From NCBI GenBank assembly GCA_035762665.1, contig DASTNZ010000246.1, positions 1 to 25,505 of the forward strand: a stretch of DNA of 25,505 nucleotides. Reading direction: 5' to 3'. The DNA comes from JASLBX01 sp035762665 (GTDB lineage: Bacteria > Actinomycetota > Actinomycetes > Jiangellales > Jiangellaceae). The number at the start of each line of letters is the position of its first letter. The first letter of the stretch is position 1. Made by a program: the position numbers and the translations under genes. Of this stretch, positions 9,501 through 15,091 are shown piece after piece. The notes beneath the pieces are model-generated. The model was not told where the DNA came from. It ran no database searches and saw only the letters and a list, made by a program, of their open reading frames with translations.

Positions 9501-9783
9501 CCGAGGACGGGCCGACGCGGTGTTCACCACGCCCGACGGGGGCATCGACGTGGTGGACTGGAAGACGGGGCGACCGCCGCGTGATGCGGGCGAAGAACGG
9601 ATCCGCTCGGTTCAGCTCGCGGCTTACCGGCTGGCCTTCGCAACTCTAAGCGGAGTATCGCTCGACAAGGTCGGCGCCGCGTTTCATTACGTGCGCGAGA
9701 ACCTGACCCTTCGCCCCGTGGACCTGATGGACCAAGCCGAGCTCGAGGAGCTGATTCACAGCATTCCGAGCGCACAATCGTGA
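6502..9783 (+). CDS. adnB: AdnB: helicase-nuclease subunit of the AdnAB complex
   Basis: This 1093-residue protein has a UvrD-like motor. Walker A is GAGSGKT (Lys44), Walker B is LLDEYQDTS (Asp277-Glu278), and GDPCQSIYGWRGA follows. Further motifs are TVHGAKGLEWDAVF and RRLAYVAITRAR. A RecB-type nuclease is at the C-terminus (VVDWKTGRPP, Asp1019 and Lys1021). Unlike its partner it has no Fe-S cysteine set. The ATG at 6502 overlaps the adnA stop; upstream in-frame codons lie inside adnA and are rejected. Around residues 500-545 there is a Gly/Arg- then Asp/Ser-rich low-complexity stretch between helicase blocks, probably a flexible insertion. In mycobacteria this subunit carries the dominant motor. 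The gene ends 48 bp before the convergent thioesterase gene, with no clear terminator hairpin between them. Confidence 0.93.
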   Translation: MNSRITPEELAARLGQPTPTPEQAAAIGAPLAPGVIVAGAGSGKTETMATRVVWLVANGLVRPEQVLGLTFTRKAARELAGRVRRRLAQLAAHGIVDDAGLLDGEPTVATYDSFAGRIVTEHALRLGREPDSRLITEAVGWQYATRVVEAYSGPMGAVEYAPATVINKVLALHSELAGHLVDPAALTSFAHEMRATVDTLPPVPRMRGPYYAEVRKALDVQDARAQLVPLVTAFRALKRRHETVDFADQAELAARLAEDFPEVGEDERERYRVVLLDEYQDTSHAQLVLLRSLFGGGHPVTAVGDPCQSIYGWRGASAGTLTSFRREFAQTDGAPARLGSLTTSFRNGREILAVANAIAEPLRAEGLDVPVLSPHGNSGPGEVVAAMHRTADDEAADIARRARAFWDSSGEGRTIAVLVRNRNQIPRIDAALRAVDLPIEVVGVGGLLTTPEVADVVATLRVLADPARGDALMRLLTGSRWRLGPRDVDALARSARRLAHRGGPSGRGPATPRGRGTPEAGAGSDSDSGADGDGTLDADPDDIDERSIVDALDALPEHDGGFSPEGQRRLMSLSKELRSLRARVGQPLPDLVHDVERTLGLDVEVAARADATGRANLDRFLDVTSEFAASGESPTLAAFLAYLEAAEEAERGLRPGEVEVSGDRVQILTVHGAKGLEWDAVFVAGLVDQLFPAGHAEDRAWLGDVGELPYPLRGDASSLPRLRFDTASDQRDARDIVRQFSEDCGAAGRLEERRLAYVAITRARRFLVCSGFWWGDGVRPRKLSEFLGEINGVCEQGAGTVSVWSAEPSDGETNPLDDIAPEHRWPYDPLGARRAVVKEGADLVRAALAGDDAADLLAEAAIAEAAAEWDAEVGRLIAERERLATGRAVEVPVPAHLSVSQLVQLRADPAGLARSIRRPVPRRPAPLARRGTLFHAWLESRWGAPRLLDTDELPGSADDGAAHDRELGALQQAFLASAWASRNPAEVEPPFELLVAGVLIRGRADAVFTTPDGGIDVVDWKTGRPPRDAGEERIRSVQLAAYRLAFATLSGVSLDKVGAAFHYVRENLTLRPVDLMDQAELEELIHSIPSAQS

Positions 9784-9831
9784 GACAGTCCACAGCGTCC
9801 GACAATGGGATTGCCTCGAGATAGCTGGAGG

Positions 9832-10713
9832 TCAGTGCGGCGCTCGGTCGGCCACCCGGATCAAGCCTTCCTGTGCGACCGTGGCGACGAGCTGCCCGCC
9901 TCGCGTGAAGACCCGCCCGATGGCCAGCCCGCGACCGCCTGACGCCGATGGCGACACCTGGTCGTAGAGCAGCCATTCGTCGACCCGGAACGGCCGGTGG
10001 AACCACATCGAGTGATCCAGTGACGCGGTTTGCAGCCCCGGCGCGCCGATGTGGAGCCCATGTGGGATCAGGGTGGCGCCGAGCAGGCTGAGATCGCTGG
10101 CATAAGTGAGAACGCAGGCGTGCGTCGTCGGGTCGACCGGGAGTTGGCCCGCGGCACGCATCCATAGCCTGGCCTGTGCCGGATGGTGATCTGACCGCCA
10201 CTTGCTGACCCGCCGGGAGTCTCCGGCGTACCTGATGTCGAGCGCTGCCCATTCCCTGTCCCACGCCGACCTCGGGACCTTTGACAGCTGCGCGAAGAGT
10301 TCGGCCAACTCTGTGCATTCGTCCGGTCCGGGGACGGTCGGCATGGTGTCCTGATGGTTCAGGCCCTCCTCTTCGACCTGGAACGACGCAGTGAGGTAGA
10401 AGATCGCCCTGCCATGTTGGCGGGCAGCCACCCGCCGAGTGGCGAACGACCGGCCGTCGCGTACATGCTCTACGTCGTAGACGATCGGCACCGACGGGTC
10501 GCCGGGCAGGAGGAAGTAGGAGTGCAGCGAGTGGACGGCGCGTTCAACCGGAACCGTCCGAACTGCCGCGACGAGGGCCTGACCGGCTACCTGGCCGCCG
10601 AAGACCCGCTGCAGCGACGTCTCGGGCTGGCGGCCGCGGAACAGGTTTTCCTCGATCTCTTCGAGGTCCAGCAGGGCGACGAGGTCGTCTAGCGACTGGG
10701 GCACGAAACGCAT
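9832..10713 (-). CDS. tesB: Acyl-CoA thioesterase II (TesB-type double hot-dog)
   Basis: A 293-residue protein of the TesB family, which hydrolyses medium- and long-chain acyl-CoA to free fatty acid and CoA in the cytoplasm. The first hot-dog repeat contains RVFGGQVAGQAL and HSLHSYFLLPGD. The second contains YASDLSLL, SLDHSMWFHRPFR and VAQEGLIR. The three E. coli TesB catalytic positions (Asp204, Thr228, Gln278) correspond to Asp207, Ser231 and Gln281 with a constant offset of three, so the active site is intact with Ser for Thr. The start is an ATG. The gene lies downstream of the EEP-fold gene on the same strand. A weak hairpin (10738-10764) in the gap makes separate transcription plausible. 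No functional link to the flanking repair genes is evident. Confidence 0.93.
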   Translation of the reverse strand: MRFVPQSLDDLVALLDLEEIEENLFRGRQPETSLQRVFGGQVAGQALVAAVRTVPVERAVHSLHSYFLLPGDPSVPIVYDVEHVRDGRSFATRRVAARQHGRAIFYLTASFQVEEEGLNHQDTMPTVPGPDECTELAELFAQLSKVPRSAWDREWAALDIRYAGDSRRVSKWRSDHHPAQARLWMRAAGQLPVDPTTHACVLTYASDLSLLGATLIPHGLHIGAPGLQTASLDHSMWFHRPFRVDEWLLYDQVSPSASGGRGLAIGRVFTRGGQLVATVAQEGLIRVADRAPH

Positions 10714-10737
10714 GGTCCCACACCGTCGTGACGTGCG

Positions 10738-10764
10738 ATTACCCGCTCACAGCTGGTGGGTAAT
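10738..10764. terminator. Possible hairpin terminator after the EEP-fold gene
   Basis: ATTACCC (10738-10744) and GGGTAAT (10758-10764) form a 7-bp stem with a 13-nt loop in the 72-bp gap between the EEP-fold gene stop and the tesB start. The stem is short and has no T-tract, so its function is tentative. Confidence 0.35.
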
Positions 10765-10785
10765 GCAGCCTGACCGAGCGAGTGC

Positions 10786-11562
10786 CTACCAGTCCAGGTC
10801 AACAGTCAGTGCGGCATGATCGGAGATGCTCAAGCGGTGGACGGAGACGCTCTGAACAGTTCCGTTGATGAACCCGTCGGCGAGGGCGTGGTCCCACTGC
10901 ACTCGCGGGCGCCAGGATGGAAAGGTCGGCACGCGGGCAAGTTGCCTCCAGCGGCTGATCGCGCTCGGGAGGCGGCCGAGCAGGTTGAGGTCGCCGAGCA
11001 GGATGCGCGGCGGTGGCATACCGGCCGCCCACCCCACGATGGCGCGCAGCTGGCGCACGTTCCAGCCCGGAACGAACGACAGGTGGGTTCCGATCACGGT
11101 GAATGGACCGTCCGGCCCGACGATCACTGCGGCAAGCGCCACCCGCGGGTGATCGCGGACGGAAGTCAACCCGCGCTTACCGGCGGTCGTCAGCGGCATC
11201 GGGATGGGGGCAGCGGGGAACTGGCGGGCGTACCAGCGCAGCACCGGCAGCCGGGAGACCAGCGCGATGCCGAACGACGGGCCCGGCTCGTCGGATAACG
11301 GATCCGCGGGTAGGAATTGTCGGCTCGGTAAGCCGCTGAAGGCCGGGGCGAAACGCCACCATGGCGCGTCGACTGCGGCGGCTGCGACCTCTGCCTGGTC
11401 GATCTTGTTGCTGCGCGGCTGGCCCCGATCGACTTCTTGCAACGCCAGGACATCGGCGTCCAGGTCGGCGATCGCGGCTCGAAGTTCGTCCTCTCGAACG
11501 CGACCGGCGGCTACCGACAGGCCGTGCAGGATGTTGAACGTCCCGAACCGCAGCCGCGCCAC
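10786..11562 (-). CDS. Endonuclease/exonuclease/phosphatase (EEP) fold hydrolase
   Basis: A protein of about 258 residues of the DNase I-like/EEP superfamily. The full motif set is visible: RFGTFNILHG at the N-terminus, LALQEVDRGQPRS (metal-binding Glu), TVIGTHLSF, ILLGDLNLLGR (Asp-Leu-Asn), QWDHALADGF and SISDHAALTVDL (catalytic Ser-Asp-His). Members cleave phosphodiester or phosphate-ester bonds in nucleic acids, phosphoinositides or sphingolipids, and the substrate cannot be told from sequence. No signal peptide or membrane segment is seen, so it is probably cytoplasmic. The GTG at 11562 is 10 bp after the deoD stop, so the two genes are likely one transcript; no clear ribosome-binding site is present. 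Longer forms with an upstream start would be read through deoD in another frame and are rejected. Confidence 0.85.
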   Translation of the reverse strand: MARLRFGTFNILHGLSVAAGRVREDELRAAIADLDADVLALQEVDRGQPRSNKIDQAEVAAAAVDAPWWRFAPAFSGLPSRQFLPADPLSDEPGPSFGIALVSRLPVLRWYARQFPAAPIPMPLTTAGKRGLTSVRDHPRVALAAVIVGPDGPFTVIGTHLSFVPGWNVRQLRAIVGWAAGMPPPRILLGDLNLLGRLPSAISRWRQLARVPTFPSWRPRVQWDHALADGFINGTVQSVSVHRLSISDHAALTVDLDW

Positions 11563-11572
11563 GAGACGAAGG

Positions 11573-12307
11573 TTACCGGCCTTGATTCGGGACCGGTTGG
11601 GCGCTGACGGTTTCGAGCGCCAGCTGAGCTGCGGCGGTGAACGTGCGCTCCCGCTCCTGCGAGTTTGTCCCCTCGCCAGTGACCAGGCTGTCGCTGACGG
11701 TGCAGATCGCGAGTGCGCGGGCACCGTGCTTGGCCGCCAGCGTGTACAGGGCCGAGGCCTCCATCTCGATCGCGAGCACACCATACTCGGCGAGCCGCTT
11801 GGTCAGCTCCGGGCGGTCGTTGTAGAACGAGTCGCCCGACATGACCGCGCCGACGTGGTGTGGCAGCCCGGCTGCCACGGCGCCATCGGCCGCCGTGCGC
11901 AACAATCCGTAGTCGGCGGCCGGTGCGAAGTCGATGCCCTCGAAGCGCAGCCGGTTCATCGCCGAGTCGGTGCACGCGGTCATCGCGATCACCATGTCCC
12001 GGATGTTCACATGGGGCACGAGCGCGCCGCACGAACCCACGCGAACCAGGGTGCGAGCGCCGTACTCGACGAGGAGTTCATGGACATAGATTGCTAGGGA
12101 CGGCTGACCCATTCCCGTGCCCTGGACCGAAATCCGCCGGCCTCGGTACGTCCCGGTAAATCCGAGCATGTTCCGGACCCGGTTGTAGCAGGTGACGTCT
12201 TCGAGGTAGGTGTTCGCGATCCATTCGGCCCGCAGCGGATCTCCGGGCAACAGGACGGTATCGGCGATGTCGCCGGGCTTGGCGGCGATATGTGCTCTCA
12301 CGGTCAT
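11573..12307 (-). CDS. deoD: Purine-nucleoside phosphorylase, DeoD type
   Basis: A 244-residue enzyme of the bacterial hexameric PNP family. It splits purine (deoxy)nucleosides with phosphate into free base and (deoxy)ribose-1-phosphate for purine salvage. Visible landmarks are the N-terminal VLLPGDPLRAEW (phosphate-binding GDPxRA), GTGMGQPSLAIYVHELL, RVGSCGALV, VMSGDSFY, IEMEASALYTLAA (ribose-binding MExA) and CTVSDSLVTGE with the catalytic Asp region. The length is close to the usual 235-240 residues. ATG 12307 gives MTVRAHIAAKPGDIAD and is the natural start. It is 26 bp from the divergent nudC start. The EEP-fold gene follows 10 bp downstream. Confidence 0.93.
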   Translation of the reverse strand: MTVRAHIAAKPGDIADTVLLPGDPLRAEWIANTYLEDVTCYNRVRNMLGFTGTYRGRRISVQGTGMGQPSLAIYVHELLVEYGARTLVRVGSCGALVPHVNIRDMVIAMTACTDSAMNRLRFEGIDFAPAADYGLLRTAADGAVAAGLPHHVGAVMSGDSFYNDRPELTKRLAEYGVLAIEMEASALYTLAAKHGARALAICTVSDSLVTGEGTNSQERERTFTAAAQLALETVSAQPVPNQGR

Positions 12308-12319
12308 GACCGTACTGGT

Positions 12320-12325
12320 TAGGGT
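12320..12325 (+). promoter_or_regulatory. -10 box of a likely leaderless nudC promoter
   Basis: TAGGGT (TAnnnT) lies 8 nt upstream of the GTG at 12334, the spacing expected when transcription starts at or next to the start codon. No ribosome-binding site is visible, which fits a leaderless transcript. It sits in the 26-bp gap shared with the divergent deoD gene. Confidence 0.45.
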
Positions 12326-12333
12326 CTGGGTTG

Positions 12334-13236
12334 GTGGACCGTACTTCGTATGCCTTACGCCAGCCGCTGGCTTTCTCCCGCAACGTAATCGACCGAGCGG
12401 GCGACCGCCGACGGGATGACCGCTGGCTGGCCGAAGCCTGGGCCGATGAACGAACCCGGGTCCTGGTGGTCGCCGACGGCGCTGCTCCCATGGTGGACGG
12501 GCGGCTGGTGCAAGTAGGCCCGTCCGAGGCGCCCGATGGTGAGCGATTCCTGCTCGGAGTGGATGCCGACGGCATCGCGCACTTTGCCGTCCACCTGGCC
12601 GGGCCGCATCCGGACGTCCGTGCTGTCGGCCTGAGGCGCGCCAGCCTGAGCCTGGACGATCGTGAGGGTGGTCTGCTCGTGCACGCTGTTGCGCTGGCCA
12701 ACTGGCATGCCACACACAGCCACTGTTCACGGTGCGGGGCGCCGACCGTGGTCGCCGAGGCAGGACACCTGCGCCGTTGCCCCGAGGACGGTACGGAGCA
12801 CTACCCGCGGACCGATCCGGTGATCATCGTGCTGGTTGTCGATGATGCGGACCGCTGCCTGCTTGGCCGCCATCCGGACTGGCCGGAAGGCCGGTACTCC
12901 ACGCTGGCCGGCTTTGTCGAGCCCGGCGAGACGCCGGAGCAGGCCATCGTCCGCGAGGTTCGAGAGGAGACTGCGGTGGCGGTGACCTCCTGCTCGTACG
13001 CGGGCAGCCAGCCGTGGCCGTTTCCGTCCAACCTGATGCTCGGCTTCTACGCGAGGTCCGTCGGCGAAGATCCGCAGCCCGACGGGAAAGAGATCAGCGA
13101 CGCGCGCTGGTTCTCACGGGCTGGGTTGGCGGCTGCGATCGAGGCCCGCGAGCTGATCGTCCCGCCGTCGGTGGCCATCTCGCGCCGACTCATCGAGGGC
13201 TGGTACGGCGGCGACCTGCCGGTCACGCCGGGATAG
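12334..13236 (+). CDS. nudC: NAD+ diphosphatase / NAD-cap decapping Nudix hydrolase (NudC)
   Basis: A 300-residue NudC-type protein that hydrolyses NAD(H) to NMN(H) and AMP; in E. coli it also removes NAD caps from RNA. Architecture: an N-terminal NudC domain (1-120), then a zinc-ribbon segment (Cys131-x2-Cys134, Cys149). The fourth usual ligand position after Cys149 (149+3) is Asp152, although His156 is near. The Nudix box GFVEPGETPEQAIVREVREE (193-212) follows. The NudC-diagnostic SQPWPFP motif (225-231) follows. A TTG at 12331 and a GTG at 12334 are adjacent; GTG is preferred. nudC also lies between adnAB and uvrD2 in M. tuberculosis (Rv3199c), supporting the assignment. Confidence 0.93.
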   Translation: MDRTSYALRQPLAFSRNVIDRAGDRRRDDRWLAEAWADERTRVLVVADGAAPMVDGRLVQVGPSEAPDGERFLLGVDADGIAHFAVHLAGPHPDVRAVGLRRASLSLDDREGGLLVHAVALANWHATHSHCSRCGAPTVVAEAGHLRRCPEDGTEHYPRTDPVIIVLVVDDADRCLLGRHPDWPEGRYSTLAGFVEPGETPEQAIVREVREETAVAVTSCSYAGSQPWPFPSNLMLGFYARSVGEDPQPDGKEISDARWFSRAGLAAAIEARELIVPPSVAISRRLIEGWYGGDLPVTPG

Positions 13237-13269
13237 CGCAGCGGCCGACAACCAACCAGCCAACTGTCC

Positions 13270-13358
13270 GTTCGATCACGTTCGGCAGGCGGCGCGACGT
13301 ACCTACAGGTCTGCGTGCCTGTAGGTACGTCGCCAGGCCTGTCGAACGTGATCGAACC
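13270..13358. repeat. Dispersed palindromic repeat family 1, copy B: nested hairpin between convergent nudC and murA-like genes
   Basis: Two perfect nested stems are visible. The outer arms are 13270-13284 and 13343-13357 (15 bp, GTTCGATCACGTTCG and its complement). The inner arms are 13294-13309 and 13318-13333 (16 bp, GCGACGTACCTACAGG and its complement) with an 8-nt loop. The element lies 33 bp after the nudC stop and 9 bp after the murA-like stop, so it could terminate both genes. It has no T-tract. Copy A at 376-441 shares the same blocks in the same relation to an upstream minus-strand stop codon. Confidence 0.85.
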
Positions 13359-13366
13359 GCAAACGG

Positions 13367-14896
13367 TCAAATGTCGCGAAAGGTCTCGATCTGCGCGCCG
13401 ACTAGGTTGAGGCGGGCCGCCAGGTCTTCGTACCCGCGGTTGATCACGTAGACGTTACGCAGGACGGACGTGCCGTTGGCGGCGAGCATCGCGATGAGGA
13501 TCACCACAGCGGGTCGAAGTGCCGGCGGGCAGATCACCTCGGCCGCTGACCACCGGGTCGGGCCCTCGACGTACACGCGGTGCGGGTCGGCCAGCTTGAC
13601 CCGGCCGCCGAGCCGGTTCAGCTCCGTCAGGTATATCGCCCGGTTCTCGTAAACCCAGTCGTGGATCAGCGTCTCGCCGACGGCTGTTGCGGCGATGGCG
13701 GCGAAGAACGGCAGATTGTCGATGTTCAGCCCAGGGAACGGCATTGGGTGGATCTTGTCGATCGGGGAGTGCAAAGGTCCCGGTTGCACGGCTAGGTCGA
13801 CGAGCCTGGTATGCCCGTTGGCCGCGAGGTACTCGTCGCTGCGTTCGTAGTTGAGGCCCATCTCTTCGAGCAGGGCCAGCTCGATCTCGAGGAACTCGAT
13901 CGGAACCCGGCAGATGGTGAGGGCGGAAGAGGTCACGATCGCCGCGGTCAGCAGGCTCATCGCCTCGATCGGGTCCTCGGACGGCGCATAGTCGATATCG
14001 ACGTCGATGTGCGGGACTCCGTGGACGCTCAGCGTGGTCGTGCCGATGCCCTCGATCCGCACACCCAACTTGGTCAGGAAGAAGCACAGATCCTGGACCA
14101 TGTAGTTCGAGCTGGCGTTGCGCACGACGGTGATGCCGTCCCGACGAGCCGCCGCGAGCAGGACGTTCTCGGTAACGGTGTCGCCGCGCTCGGTCAGCAC
14201 GACGGGCCGGGACGGTGCGGTAGCGGGGTTCACCTCGGCGTGGTAGTAGCCACCGGTCGCCTTGACCTCCAACCCGAACGGGCGAAGTGCGATCAGATGC
14301 GGCTCGATGGTGCGGGTGCCTAGGTTGCAACCGCCGGCGTAAGGCAGCCGCAAGCGCTCGTAGTCATGCAACAGGGGACCGAGGAACATCAGCACGCTAC
14401 GCGTGCGGCGCGCGGCCTCAACGTTCATCGCCTCGAGGTCAAGGTGCTCGGGCCGAACAATCTCGAGATCGTTGTCCGAGTTGAGCCACCGGCAGCGCAC
14501 GCCGATGCTCTCGAGTACCTCGATGATCCGGTGGACCTCCTCGATCCGGGCCACCCGGCGGAGCGTCGTGCGCCCCCGGTTCAGCAGGCTCGCGCACAGC
14601 AGCGATACGGCGGCGTTCTTGCTGGACTTGACATCGATGCTGCCGGACAGCGGGCTGCCACCCGTGACGCGCAGATGCATCGGCCCTGGCGTCCCTAGCG
14701 ATACGATCTCGGAGTCCAGGGCCTCGCCGATCCGCGACAGCATTTCCAGGCTGAGATTCTGGTGGCCGTGCTCGATCCGGTTGACAGCGCTCTGGCTGGT
14801 GTGCAGGATCTCGGCAAGCCGGGCCTGCGTCAATCCGCGATGCTTGCGCGCATCACGGATCAGAGAGCCGATGCGGCGAAGGTAGTCCTCGGTCAC
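13367..14896 (-). CDS. MurA-like UDP-GlcNAc 1-carboxyvinyltransferase with N-terminal XRE helix-turn-helix
   Basis: A 509-residue fusion. Residues about 8-65 are an XRE/Cro-type HTH (GLTQARLAEILHTSQSAVNRIE). Residues about 72-505 are an EPT/MurA fold. The MurA key residues are present: KSSKN with Lys93 (E. coli Lys22), AGGCNLGTR with Cys190 (Cys115, the fosfomycin target) and Arg195, Asp393 in GLNIDNLP (Asp305), and Arg487 in INRGYE (Arg397). An active enolpyruvyl transfer from PEP to UDP-GlcNAc, the first committed peptidoglycan step, is therefore plausible. The enzyme domain is about the usual 420-430 residues and the HTH is an addition. The start is GTG with TAGAGT 6 nt upstream and no ribosome-binding site, so the mRNA is probably leaderless. 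A perfect 18-bp palindrome lies just upstream and may be the HTH operator. A separate housekeeping murA probably exists elsewhere in the genome. Confidence 0.9.
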   Translation of the reverse strand: MTEDYLRRIGSLIRDARKHRGLTQARLAEILHTSQSAVNRIEHGHQNLSLEMLSRIGEALDSEIVSLGTPGPMHLRVTGGSPLSGSIDVKSSKNAAVSLLCASLLNRGRTTLRRVARIEEVHRIIEVLESIGVRCRWLNSDNDLEIVRPEHLDLEAMNVEAARRTRSVLMFLGPLLHDYERLRLPYAGGCNLGTRTIEPHLIALRPFGLEVKATGGYYHAEVNPATAPSRPVVLTERGDTVTENVLLAAARRDGITVVRNASSNYMVQDLCFFLTKLGVRIEGIGTTTLSVHGVPHIDVDIDYAPSEDPIEAMSLLTAAIVTSSALTICRVPIEFLEIELALLEEMGLNYERSDEYLAANGHTRLVDLAVQPGPLHSPIDKIHPMPFPGLNIDNLPFFAAIAATAVGETLIHDWVYENRAIYLTELNRLGGRVKLADPHRVYVEGPTRWSAAEVICPPALRPAVVILIAMLAANGTSVLRNVYVINRGYEDLAARLNLVGAQIETFRDI

Positions 14897-14902
14897 GGTC
14901 GG

Positions 14903-14936
14903 ACTCTAGCGCACCATTTATCTCACATGTGAGATA
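14903..14936 (-). promoter_or_regulatory. Promoter and candidate operator of the XRE-MurA gene
   Basis: TATCTCACATGTGAGATA (14919-14936) is a perfect 18-bp palindrome. The -10 box TAGAGT lies at 14908-14903 on the minus strand, 6 nt before the GTG start. At normal spacing the -35 region would fall inside the palindrome. Binding of a dimeric regulator there would block the polymerase; the gene's own XRE domain is the obvious candidate. The palindrome is also about 155 bp upstream of uvrD2, so an effect on that gene is possible but less likely. Confidence 0.65.
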
Positions 14937-15091
14937 GCCGTGGGGCTGTGTGGAAGGAATGCCCGGCTCCAACGAACTGCCAAGTTAGCACCATGTGCTG
15001 CTTGATATAGGGCGCCCAGACCTCCAGTGATGTGTATCGCTCCTGCCGGCCCTCGGGACGCCGTCGGAGGAAGCTGCCAAGATAGAGCGCC

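Noticed and set aside
13047..13370. Minus-strand frame sharing a peptide (SITF.RP.DVPT) with a frame at 274-486
   Set aside because: The shared peptide is simply translation of palindromic repeat family 1; neither frame is a gene.
14919..14936. Palindrome as a regulator of uvrD2 rather than of the XRE-MurA gene
   Set aside because: It is about 155 bp from the uvrD2 start but overlaps the expected -35 of the murA-like gene, so the latter is the simpler target.
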